A stretch of DNA of 32,967 nucleotides from Brevundimonas sp. UBA7534 (lineage in GTDB: Bacteria > Pseudomonadota > Alphaproteobacteria > Caulobacterales > Caulobacteraceae). The stretch lies in contig NZ_DLMO01000116.1 of NCBI RefSeq assembly GCF_002479325.1, forward strand, positions 1-32,967, in the 5' to 3' direction. Under the pieces are notes generated by a model. The model had not been told where the DNA came from, made no database searches, and was given only the letters and a program-made list of their open reading frames with translations. Numbering within the stretch: position 1 is the first letter of the stretch; each line of letters begins with the position of its first letter. The translations under genes were made by a program, and so were the position numbers. Below are positions 1 to 7,288 of this stretch, one piece after another.

Positions 1-677
1 CCGAGCCGGTCGCCGAGGCCGCCAAGCGCTGCGCCCAATACTACATGAACAACCGCTGGCTGGGCGGCACCCTGACCAACTGGCGCACCGTCTCGGGCTC
101 GATCGCCCGCCTGCGCGAGCTGGAAGGCATCGTGGAGACCGGCGGCGAAGGCCGCAACAAGAAGGAGCTGCTGACCCTGCAGCGCGAGAAGGACAAGCTG
201 GAGCTCTCGCTGGGCGGCATCAAGGACATGGGTTCGATCCCGGACATCATGTTCGTGATCGACACCAACAAGGAAGCGATCGCGATCCAGGAAGCGCGCA
301 AGCTGAACATCCCGATCATCGCCATCCTGGACACCAACTCGGACCCCGACGGCATCACCTATCCGGTGCCGGGCAACGACGACGCCGCGCGCGCCATCCA
401 GACCTACTGCGACCTGATCGCCGACGCGGTGCTGGACGGCCTGGCCGCCGGCGCCTCGGCCTCGGGCGTCGATCTGGGCGCTTCGGAAGCCCCGGTCGAG
501 CCGATGCTGCGTGAAGCCTCGGCCCCCAAGGCTGAAGCCGAAACGGCTCCGGCCGGGACGGAAGGCGCCGCCGCCGAACTGGAAGCCGCTGCTGAGCCGG
601 CCGTCGCCGACGACGCCGCCAAGGCCGCGACCTCGGAAGCGAACGACGCCGTCGAGACCGAGAAGGCCACGGGCTGA
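1..677 (+). CDS. rpsB: 30S ribosomal protein S2 (5' end missing)
   Basis: Structural protein of the small ribosomal subunit. The frame is already open at base 3 and the first visible residues (EPVAEAAKRCAQYYMNNRW) align with about residue 77 of E. coli S2, so roughly the first 75 residues lie outside the window. Family blocks visible are NNRWLGGTLTNW, SLGGIKDMG, FVIDTNKE and the IVDTNSDPD-like AILDTNSDPDG followed by PGNDDAARAI. After the conserved core there is a tail of about 80 residues rich in Ala and Glu, absent from E. coli S2; such acidic tails occur in alphaproteobacterial S2. It is followed by tsf, the usual partner. An internal ATG at 45 is not the start. Confidence 0.97.
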   Translation, partial: EPVAEAAKRCAQYYMNNRWLGGTLTNWRTVSGSIARLRELEGIVETGGEGRNKKELLTLQREKDKLELSLGGIKDMGSIPDIMFVIDTNKEAIAIQEARKLNIPIIAILDTNSDPDGITYPVPGNDDAARAIQTYCDLIADAVLDGLAAGASASGVDLGASEAPVEPMLREASAPKAEAETAPAGTEGAAAELEAAAEPAVADDAAKAATSEANDAVETEKATG

Positions 678-708
678 TCGCCCGACGGTCTTCTCCGGCG
701 CTCAGACA

Positions 709-729
709 GCCCGCCGTCACGCGGCGGGC
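709..729 (+). other. Hairpin in the rpsB-tsf spacer
   Basis: An 8-bp perfect inverted repeat (gcccgccg at 709-716, cggcgggc at 722-729) with a 5-nt loop, 32 bases after the rpsB stop. No T-run follows, so it is not a classical intrinsic terminator. It could stabilise the 3' end of processed rpsB mRNA or attenuate read-through. Function is inferred from structure only. Confidence 0.45.
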
Positions 730-763
730 GCAGCGCCCCGAAGGCCGTGCGTTGAACTGACAC

Positions 764-790
764 ACGGCCGGGCTAAGTCAGTCCGGCCGT
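764..790 (+). other. Second hairpin in the rpsB-tsf spacer
   Basis: An 8-bp perfect stem (acggccgg at 764-771 with ccggccgt at 783-790) around an 11-nt loop, ending 19 bases before the tsf ribosome-binding site. No T-tract follows. With the hairpin at 709-729 it makes a two-stem spacer between two translation genes whose products are needed in different amounts; partial termination or mRNA processing is plausible but not shown. Confidence 0.45.
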
Positions 791-819
791 TCCGCATACG
801 AATCCCATAGGAGAAGAAC

Positions 820-1761
820 ATGGCCGAGATCACTGCCGCCCTCGTGAAGGAGCTTCGCGAGCGTTCGGGCGTCGGCATGATGGACTGCAAGAAGGCGCTG
901 CAGGAGAACGACGGCGACATCAACGCCGCCATCGACTGGCTGCGCGCCAAGGGCCTGTCCAAGGCCGCCAAGAAGGCCGACCGCGTCGCCGCCGAGGGCC
1001 TGGTCGCCGTGGCTGCCAAGGAAGACGGCAAGGGCGAAGTCGCCGCCGCCATCGAGTTCAATGCGGAAACTGACTTCGTCGCCCGCAACGAGCTGTTCCA
1101 GAACGCCGCCAAGCGCTTCGCCGAACTGGGCCTGGAGCACCACACGGTCGAGGCCCTGCACGGCGCCGAACTGGAAGCCGGCAAGACGGTCCAGGACGAA
1201 GTCACCAACATGATCGCCACCATCGGCGAGAACATGCAGCTGCGCCGCGCCGCCCGCCTGTCGGTCGAAGAGGGCGTCGTCGCCACCTACGTCCACAATG
1301 CGGTGTCGCCGGGCGTCGGCCGCATCGGCGTGCTGGTCGCCCTGCACGGCGAGGGCGACAAGACCGCCCTGCGCGACCTGGGCCGCAAGATCGCCATGCA
1401 CGTCGCCGCGACCTCGCCGCTGTCGCTCAACACCGACGATCTGGACCCGGCCGCGATTGAAAAGGAACGTCAGGTCCTGACCGAAAAGGCCAAGGAAGAA
1501 GGCCGCCCGGAAAACATGATCGCCAAGATCGTGGAAGGCCAGATCAACAAGTTCCAGAAGGACGTGGTGCTGACCAAGCAACCGTTCGTCATGGACCCCG
1601 ACGTGACCATCGAGCAGCTGGTCGCCAACTCGGCCAAGGAGCTGGGCTCGTCTAACCTGCACCTGGCCGGCTTCGTCCGCCTGGCGCTGGGCGAAGGCGT
1701 GGAGAAAGTCGAAGGACCGGACTTCGCCTCGGAAGTCGCCTCGATGATGGGCGGCCAGTAA
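820..1761 (+). CDS. tsf: Translation elongation factor Ts
   Basis: EF-Ts is the guanine-nucleotide exchange factor that releases GDP from EF-Tu. The 313-residue product has the N-terminal UBA-like domain (residues about 1-40, with SGVGMMDCKKAL) and the EF-Tu contact motif TDFVARN at 84-90, then the two core subdomains. The ATG at 820 is preceded by aggagaag at 810-817 as ribosome-binding site. It follows rpsB by 142 bases containing two hairpins, and ends 12 bases before a strong intrinsic terminator. Length is slightly above the E. coli protein, normal for alphaproteobacteria. Confidence 0.98.
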   Translation: MAEITAALVKELRERSGVGMMDCKKALQENDGDINAAIDWLRAKGLSKAAKKADRVAAEGLVAVAAKEDGKGEVAAAIEFNAETDFVARNELFQNAAKRFAELGLEHHTVEALHGAELEAGKTVQDEVTNMIATIGENMQLRRAARLSVEEGVVATYVHNAVSPGVGRIGVLVALHGEGDKTALRDLGRKIAMHVAATSPLSLNTDDLDPAAIEKERQVLTEKAKEEGRPENMIAKIVEGQINKFQKDVVLTKQPFVMDPDVTIEQLVANSAKELGSSNLHLAGFVRLALGEGVEKVEGPDFASEVASMMGGQ

Positions 1762-1772
1762 GCCCGCCATCG

Positions 1773-1796
1773 CCCTCATTCGTGAGGGTTTTGTTT
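1773..1796 (+). terminator. Intrinsic terminator after tsf
   Basis: Stem ccctca (1773-1778), loop ttcg (1779-1782), tgaggg (1783-1788), then ttttgttt. The UUCG tetraloop and the T-rich tail make this a textbook rho-independent terminator. It should end the rpsB-tsf transcript and implies a separate promoter for pyrH. Confidence 0.88.
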
Positions 1797-1798
1797 CA

Positions 1799-1836
1799 GA
1801 AGGGCGCGTTCGGCTTTGATGGCCGGCGCGCCCTTC
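1799..1836 (+). other. 10-bp inverted repeat upstream of pyrH
   Basis: gaagggcgcg at 1799-1808 and cgcgcccttc at 1827-1836 form a perfect 10-bp stem. The 18-nt interior can add a short cggc/gccg stem. It begins just after the tsf terminator T-tract. A tataag hexamer follows at 1840-1845 and could be a pyrH -10 box, but I saw no good -35 at the right distance. It may be a back-up terminator, an operator or a leader hairpin. Confidence 0.5.
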
Positions 1837-1891
1837 GTCTATAAGGGGCCGCCCGATTCAGCGGCGCCGCAGTACACGGACCTTTTCCCGC

Positions 1892-2626
1892 ATGCCCGAC
1901 GCCCCTTCCGAGTTTCGTTACAAACGCGTCCTGCTCAAGGTCTCGGGCGAGGTGCTCATGGGCGACCAGTCCTATGGCGTCGACATGAAGACGGTCGACA
2001 CGATCGCCCAGGCCGTGGCGGAGGTGGCGCGCGAGGGCGTCGAGATCTGCCTGGTCATCGGCGGGGGCAACATCTTCCGCGGCCTGTCCAAGGCGGCCGC
2101 CGGCATGGAGCGGGCCCAGGCCGACTACATGGGCATGCTGGCCACCGTCATGAACGCCCTGGCCATGCAGTCGGCGCTGGAGAAGATCGGCGTGTCGACC
2201 CGGGTGCAGAGCGCCATTCCGATGGCGGCCATCGCCGAACCCTACATCCGTCGCCGGGCGCTTCGGCATCTGGAGAAGGGCCGCGTTGTCATCTTCGCCG
2301 CCGGCGTGGGCGCGCCCTTCTTCACGACCGATTCAGGGGCAGCCCTGCGCGCCGCCGAAATGGGATGCGACGCCCTGCTGAAGGGCACCAGCGTCGATGG
2401 CGTCTATACCGCGGACCCCAAGAAGGATCCCACGGCGACCCGCTACGACACCCTGACCTATCAGGACGTGTTGGCGAAGGATCTGCGCGTGATGGACGCC
2501 TCGGCCATCGCGATGATGCGCGACACCGGCATTCCGATCGTGGTCTTCTCGATCCGGGAGGACAAGTCGCTGCGTCGGACATTGACCGGCGAGGGCACCT
2601 TCACGGTCATCAAGGACGCCGCCTGA
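1892..2626 (+). CDS. pyrH: UMP kinase
   Basis: Phosphorylates UMP to UDP, the first dedicated step towards UTP and CTP. The 244-residue product belongs to the bacterial amino-acid-kinase-fold UMP kinases: KVSGE at 16-20, GGGNIFRG at 57-64, a DxxTA-like FFTTDSGAALRA segment and the late DTGIPIVVF strand. The ATG at 1892 gives the expected length; the short MPDAPSEFRY lead precedes the first strand. No strong ribosome-binding site is visible. It is followed by frr after 38 bases, the normal order. pyrG, which consumes UTP made from its product, lies later in this window. Confidence 0.97.
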   Translation: MPDAPSEFRYKRVLLKVSGEVLMGDQSYGVDMKTVDTIAQAVAEVAREGVEICLVIGGGNIFRGLSKAAAGMERAQADYMGMLATVMNALAMQSALEKIGVSTRVQSAIPMAAIAEPYIRRRALRHLEKGRVVIFAAGVGAPFFTTDSGAALRAAEMGCDALLKGTSVDGVYTADPKKDPTATRYDTLTYQDVLAKDLRVMDASAIAMMRDTGIPIVVFSIREDKSLRRTLTGEGTFTVIKDAA

Positions 2627-2664
2627 GCGTTCGACAAAAACCAGGAAAGACGAGAGAGAACACC

Positions 2665-3222
2665 ATGGCCAAGCCAGACCTGAAGAGCTACCGCGACCGC
2701 ATGGACAAGTCCGTGGCGGCGCTGAAGGACGAATTCAGCGGCCTGCGCACGGGCCGCGCCAACGCCGGCCTGCTGGAACCCGTCCGCGTGGAAGCCTATG
2801 GCTCGACCTCGCCGCTGAACGCCGTCGCGGCCATCAGCGTGCCCGAGCCGCGCATGATCACGGTCAACGTGTGGGACAAGGGCATGGTGGTCTCGGTCGA
2901 GAAGGCCATCCGCCAGGCCGACCTGGGTCTGAACCCGATCGTCGACGGTCAGACCCTGCGCATCCCCGTGCCGCCCCTGACGGAAGAACGCCGCAAGGAC
3001 CTGGTCAAGTTGGCCGGGAAGTATGCGGAGCAGCAGAAGATCGCCGTGCGCAACGTTCGCCGCGACGCCAACGACGACCTGAAGAAGGCCGAGAAGGCGG
3101 GCGAGATCAGCCAGGACGACCAGAAGCGCATGGAGACCGAGGTCCAGAAGGACACCGACGCGGCCATCAAGCGCATCGACGAGGCCTTGAAGACCAAGGA
3201 ACAAGAGATCATGCAGGTCTGA
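2665..3222 (+). CDS. frr: Ribosome recycling factor
   Basis: With EF-G, this factor splits post-termination ribosomes. The 185-residue length equals that of E. coli RRF. Features include LRTGRANAGLLEPVRVEAYG, the central PLNAVAAISVPEPRM strand region, and the helix with LTEERRKDLVKLAGKYAEQ typical of the three-helix domain. The ATG at 2665 follows an aggaaaga/gagagaa purine stretch. The reading frame stays open far upstream through pyrH in another frame; that extension is spurious. Confidence 0.98.
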   Translation: MAKPDLKSYRDRMDKSVAALKDEFSGLRTGRANAGLLEPVRVEAYGSTSPLNAVAAISVPEPRMITVNVWDKGMVVSVEKAIRQADLGLNPIVDGQTLRIPVPPLTEERRKDLVKLAGKYAEQQKIAVRNVRRDANDDLKKAEKAGEISQDDQKRMETEVQKDTDAAIKRIDEALKTKEQEIMQV

Positions 3223-3255
3223 GGCGGCCGTGGACCTGAAGGGATCGACAATCGC

Positions 3256-4017
3256 ATGACGGCCGCGCCCTCAGGTCCGGAAAGCCCCACGGGCGGCGAT
3301 GGTCCGCGCCATGTCGCCATCATCATGGACGGCAACGGCCGCTGGGCGAAGCGTCGCGGCCTGCCGCGCGCGGTCGGCCATCGCGAGGGCGTCCAGGCGC
3401 TGAAGCGCACCATCGAGGCCGCGCCCAGGCTGGGCATCAGCTGCCTGACGGTGTTCGGCTTCTCTACCGAGAACTGGAGCCGGCCCGAGGACGAGGTGTC
3501 GGACCTGATGGGCCTGGTGCGCACCTATGTGGCCAGTGACCTGAAGCGGTTGGAAAAGGCCGGCGTGCGGCTGCGGGTGCTGGGGCGTCGCGACGGCCTG
3601 CCGCCCGATATCGCCGAGATCATCGTCCGCGCCGAGGCCCAGACGGCGCACAACGACCGTTTCCTGCTGCAGGTCGCCTTCAACTACGGCGGACGGGCCG
3701 ATCTGGTCGACGCCGCGCGACGTCACGCCGAACGCCTGCTGGCCGGTGAAACGGTCGAGCCCTTCAGCGAAGAGATCATCGAGGCGGGGCTGGCCACGGC
3801 CGGCTCGCCGCCGCTGGACCTGATCGTGCGGACCTCGGGCGAACAGCGCCTGTCCAACTTCCTGCTGTGGGAAGCCGCCTACGCCGAACTGGTTTTCCAG
3901 GACATCCTGTGGCCCGATTATGGGCCGCAGGCCCTGGCCGAGGCCGTGGACGCCTATCGACTGAGGGACCGCCGGTTCGGCGGACGTGAGGTCCTGGCTG
4001 AAAGCGTGACGGCCTGA
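3256..4017 (+). CDS. uppS: Isoprenyl transferase (undecaprenyl diphosphate synthase)
   Basis: Cis-prenyltransferase that adds isopentenyl units to farnesyl diphosphate to make the C55 lipid carrier for peptidoglycan and O-antigen. The 253-residue product shows HVAIIMDGNGRWA (residues 19-31) with the catalytic Asp25, the FGFSTENW block, and the C-terminal RTSGEQRLSNFLLWE and RRFGG motifs. Start is ATG 3256, 33 bases after frr. Its TGA stop shares one base with the cdsA ATG (TGATG), which suggests translational coupling. Substrate precursors come from the dxr pathway encoded just downstream. Confidence 0.97.
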   Translation: MTAAPSGPESPTGGDGPRHVAIIMDGNGRWAKRRGLPRAVGHREGVQALKRTIEAAPRLGISCLTVFGFSTENWSRPEDEVSDLMGLVRTYVASDLKRLEKAGVRLRVLGRRDGLPPDIAEIIVRAEAQTAHNDRFLLQVAFNYGGRADLVDAARRHAERLLAGETVEPFSEEIIEAGLATAGSPPLDLIVRTSGEQRLSNFLLWEAAYAELVFQDILWPDYGPQALAEAVDAYRLRDRRFGGREVLAESVTA

Positions 4018-4835
4018 TGGCGGTCCGGGGTCGCGATATCGGTCTGCGCGCCGCCTCCGCCGTGGTCCTGGCGCCCGCCGCCGTCGCCGCGACCTGGGCC
4101 GGGGGCGTCTGGTTCCTGGCGCTGATGGTGGCAGCCTGCGTGGTCCTGGCCTTCGAATGGGCGGCGATGAGCGCGCCTCACGCCCGCCGTCTGATGGGGG
4201 GCGCGGTGACCTTCGGCCTGGTCGCCTCAGTCATCAGCGCGCATTTCGGGGCGATGGCGGTGGCTTTCATCATGCTGGTGTTCGGCGCCGCCGCCGCCGG
4301 CGTCTATGCTCGAAGCCGGGGGCAGCAGGCGCTCGACGCCGCCTATGGGGTACTTTACCTCGGCTGGCCGGCCGTTCTGCTGATCTGGCTGCGCGATGTC
4401 GACAGCACGGTGGGCCTGCACTGGACCGTCCTGGTGTTCGCGGTGGCCTGGTCGGCCGACATCCTGGCCTATCTGGTCGGATCGACCGTCGGCGGCCCAA
4501 AGCTGTGGCCGCGTTTCTCGCCCAACAAGACCTGGTCCGGCTTCATCGGCGGCATCGTGGCCGGCGCCGTCGCGGGCGCGGTCATGGCGGCCTGGGTCGA
4601 CATGGGCCGGCTGACCGTCTTGTGGGGCGCGATCCTGGGCCTGGCCGCCGCCCTGGCGACGATGGCGGGCGATCTGTGGGAATCAGCGCTGAAGCGCCGG
4701 TTCGGGGTCAAGGACGCCGGCAACACCATTCCCGGACACGGCGGGCTGCTGGACCGGGTCGATGGCCTGATGTTCGCCGTCGTGGTGGTCGCCATCGGGC
4801 GGCTGGCCGTGCTGATGCTGGAGCGCGGCGGATGA
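4017..4835 (+). CDS. cdsA: Phosphatidate cytidylyltransferase
   Basis: Makes CDP-diacylglycerol from phosphatidate and CTP in the inner membrane, the branch point for phospholipids. The 272-residue protein is mostly hydrophobic, with multiple membrane segments, and has the family signature region near the C-terminus (LKRRFGVKDAGNTIPGHGG, then LDRVDGLM) and the PNKTWSGFIGG segment. It overlaps uppS by one base at the start and dxr by four bases (ATGA) at the end, so the three genes read as one translational unit. Confidence 0.96.
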   Translation: MAVRGRDIGLRAASAVVLAPAAVAATWAGGVWFLALMVAACVVLAFEWAAMSAPHARRLMGGAVTFGLVASVISAHFGAMAVAFIMLVFGAAAAGVYARSRGQQALDAAYGVLYLGWPAVLLIWLRDVDSTVGLHWTVLVFAVAWSADILAYLVGSTVGGPKLWPRFSPNKTWSGFIGGIVAGAVAGAVMAAWVDMGRLTVLWGAILGLAAALATMAGDLWESALKRRFGVKDAGNTIPGHGGLLDRVDGLMFAVVVVAIGRLAVLMLERGG

Positions 4836-6028
4836 TCCGGCGGCGCGTCACGGTGCTGGGGTCGACCGGCTCGGTCGGCTCCTCGACGCTGGACCTGATG
4901 GCGCGCGCCGAAGAGACGGGCGCGGGCGCTTTCGAGGTCGAGGCCCTGACCGGCGGGGCCAATATCGCCCGACTGGCCGAACAGGCGCGACGCTGGCGCC
5001 CGAAGATCGCCGTGACGGCCGACGAGACACGGCTGGAGGCCCTGAAGAACGCGTTGGCCGGGACGGGGGTTGCGGTCGCGGCGGGGGAGGCCGCCGTGAC
5101 GGAAGCGGCCCTGCGCCCCGCCGACTGGATCATGGCCTCCATCGTGGGATCGGCGGGCCTGAAATCGGCCTGGGCGGCGGCGGGGACAGGCGCGGTCCTG
5201 GCCCTGGCGAACAAGGAAAGCCTGGTCTGCTGCGGTCCCGCGCTGATCCAGCGAGTGCGCGCCGCCGGCGGCCGGCTGATACCGGTGGATTCGGAGCATT
5301 CCGCCATTTTTCAGGTCTACCCGGCCGAGGCCCCCGAGCGGGTGGCCAAGCTGGTTCTCACCGCATCAGGCGGTCCGTTTCGCCAGACCCCGGCGGCCCG
5401 CATGGCGTCGATCACGCCTGAACAAGCCGTGGCTCATCCCAACTGGAGCATGGGGGCCAAGATTTCGGTCGACAGCGCCACCATGGCCAACAAGGGCCTG
5501 GAGATGATCGAGGCCGCCTATCTGTTCGACATGGGCCCGGACCGCATCGACGTCGTGGTCCATCCGGAATCCATCATCCACAGCCTTGTGGAATATGTGG
5601 ACGGATCGACCCTGGCGCAGATGGGACCGCCGGACATGCGCACGCCGATCGCCTGTGCGCTGGCCTGGCCCGACCGCATCGAATGGCCGGCACCCAGGTT
5701 GGATCTGCCGGCCTTGGGGCGCCTGACGTTCGAGGCGCCCGACGTGCACCGGTTCCCAGCCCTGGGTCTGGCGCGCGAGGCGCTGCGCGCGGGGGGCGCG
5801 ACGCCGGCCGTCTTCAATGCCGCCAACGAGGTCGCCGCGCTGGCGTTTCTTGACCGCAAGCTGGGCTTTCTCAATATTGCCGCAGTCGTCGCCGAAACCC
5901 TTGAGCGAGCGACGAAGTCGGGGATGACCTTCGGTTCCGGCGATGCGTGTGCGGCGGCTCTTTCGGTCGACGCGCAGGCCCGCAGGCTGGCCCAGTCCAT
6001 CATCACCGACCTCGCCAAGGCGGCGTGA
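4832..6028 (+). CDS. dxr: 1-deoxy-D-xylulose 5-phosphate reductoisomerase
   Basis: Converts DXP to MEP with NADPH, the committed step of the non-mevalonate isoprenoid pathway. The 398-residue product starts with VTVLGSTGSVGSSTL (dinucleotide-binding loop, about residues 6-20), has ALANKESLV, the metal/substrate block PVDSEHSAIFQ, and MGAKISVDSATMANKGLE. The ATG at 4832 overlaps the cdsA stop (ATGA) and puts the nucleotide-binding strand at the usual distance from the N-terminus; the open frame upstream belongs to a shadow of cdsA. Confidence 0.97.
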   Translation: MIRRRVTVLGSTGSVGSSTLDLMARAEETGAGAFEVEALTGGANIARLAEQARRWRPKIAVTADETRLEALKNALAGTGVAVAAGEAAVTEAALRPADWIMASIVGSAGLKSAWAAAGTGAVLALANKESLVCCGPALIQRVRAAGGRLIPVDSEHSAIFQVYPAEAPERVAKLVLTASGGPFRQTPAARMASITPEQAVAHPNWSMGAKISVDSATMANKGLEMIEAAYLFDMGPDRIDVVVHPESIIHSLVEYVDGSTLAQMGPPDMRTPIACALAWPDRIEWPAPRLDLPALGRLTFEAPDVHRFPALGLAREALRAGGATPAVFNAANEVAALAFLDRKLGFLNIAAVVAETLERATKSGMTFGSGDACAAALSVDAQARRLAQSIITDLAKAA

Positions 6029-6053
6029 AGACTTCCGGGGAGACCATTTGTCG

Positions 6054-7271
6054 ATGCTAGGCGTCCTTGGACAGGTCCTGACGTACATCGTGCCGTTCCT
6101 GTTGGTGCTGACGTTCATCGTCACCATCCATGAACTGGGCCATTTCCTGGTGGCGCGGGCGTTCGGGGTGAAGGTCGACCGCTTCGCCATCGGCTTCGGC
6201 CGTCCGCTGTTCAGCCGCACGGACCGCCACGGCATCGAATGGCGGCTGGGATGGATCCCGGCGGGCGGCTATGTGAAGTTTTCGGGCGACCTGGACGCTT
6301 CCAGCGTGCCGGATCAGGCGGGGCTGGCCGAACTGCGCCAGCGCGTCGTGGCCCAGCATGGGCCCGCCGCCGTGGGCGACTACTACCATTTCAAGCCGGT
6401 GTGGCAGCGAGCGCTGATCGTGGCGGCCGGGCCGCTGGCCAACTTCGCCCTGGCCATCACGATCTTCGCCATTCTTTTCATGACGCTGGGGGCGCAGATG
6501 ACGCCCGCGCGGGTGGGGCAGGTGCAGGCAGGCTCGCCAGCGGCCGCGGCCGGGTTCCAGCCGGGCGATCTGATCACCGCCGTCGATGGCCGTCGTATCG
6601 AGGATTCCTCGGAGGTGACACGCGCCGTCATGCTGAGCAGCGGCGATCCGCTGCGGTTCACCGTGGAGCGTGACGGGGCGCCGGTCGAACTGGTCGCCAC
6701 GCCCCAGCGTCGGATGGAGAACGACCCGATCGCCGGCCGCATCCAGATCGGCCGCATCGGCGTGCTGCTGGAGGCCCGGCGCGAGGATGTGCGCCATGTC
6801 CGCTACGACCCGATCTCGGCCATCGGAGCGGGGGCGCAACAGACCGCCGATGTCATCGGATCGACCGTCACCTACCTTGGGCGCCTGCTGACCGGGCGCG
6901 AGTCCGGCGATCAGCTGAGCGGCCCGATCGGCATCGCCAAGGCCAGCGGATCGCTGACCAATATGGCGGTGCAGGCCAATCCCGATCCCGCGGCCACGGC
7001 GTTGAACCTGGGGCTGACCCTAATCAACCTGGCCGCCATACTTTCGATCGGAATCGGCTTTCTAAACCTGCTGCCCATCCCTGTGCTGGACGGGGGCCAT
7101 CTCGTCTTCTACGCCTATGAGGCGGTGGCGAGGCGCCCGGTCGCGGCCCGGTTCCAGGAGGCGGGCTACAGGGTCGGGCTTGCTTTGCTGGCGGGATTCA
7201 TGCTGTTCGCGACGTGGAACGACCTGCAGAAGCTCAACCTCTTCCAATTCCTCGGCGGGCTCGTCAGTTGA
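6054..7271 (+). CDS. rseP: RIP metalloprotease RseP/MmpA (site-2 protease)
   Basis: Membrane-embedded zinc protease that cuts transmembrane substrates after a first cleavage; in Caulobacter the orthologue MmpA degrades PodJ, in E. coli RseP cleaves RseA. The 405-residue product has HELGH at residues 26-30 in the first membrane helix, a single central PDZ domain (around VGQVQAGSPAAAAGFQPGD), and the third zinc ligand block LLPIPVLDGGHL near the end. One PDZ domain, not two, matches MmpA. ATG 6054 is chosen; an in-frame TTG at 6048 is nearer to the ggggag ribosome-binding site (6037-6042) and is a fair alternative. bamA follows closely. Confidence 0.95.
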   Translation: MLGVLGQVLTYIVPFLLVLTFIVTIHELGHFLVARAFGVKVDRFAIGFGRPLFSRTDRHGIEWRLGWIPAGGYVKFSGDLDASSVPDQAGLAELRQRVVAQHGPAAVGDYYHFKPVWQRALIVAAGPLANFALAITIFAILFMTLGAQMTPARVGQVQAGSPAAAAGFQPGDLITAVDGRRIEDSSEVTRAVMLSSGDPLRFTVERDGAPVELVATPQRRMENDPIAGRIQIGRIGVLLEARREDVRHVRYDPISAIGAGAQQTADVIGSTVTYLGRLLTGRESGDQLSGPIGIAKASGSLTNMAVQANPDPAATALNLGLTLINLAAILSIGIGFLNLLPIPVLDGGHLVFYAYEAVARRPVAARFQEAGYRVGLALLAGFMLFATWNDLQKLNLFQFLGGLVS

Positions 7272-7288
7272 GCCGACGCCAGCCCCCG

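Noticed and set aside
1816..3222. A 468-codon frame that seems to fuse a novel N-terminus to ribosome recycling factor
   Set aside because: The first 280 codons are the shadow of pyrH in another frame; RRF starts at 2665 with its own ribosome-binding site and normal length.
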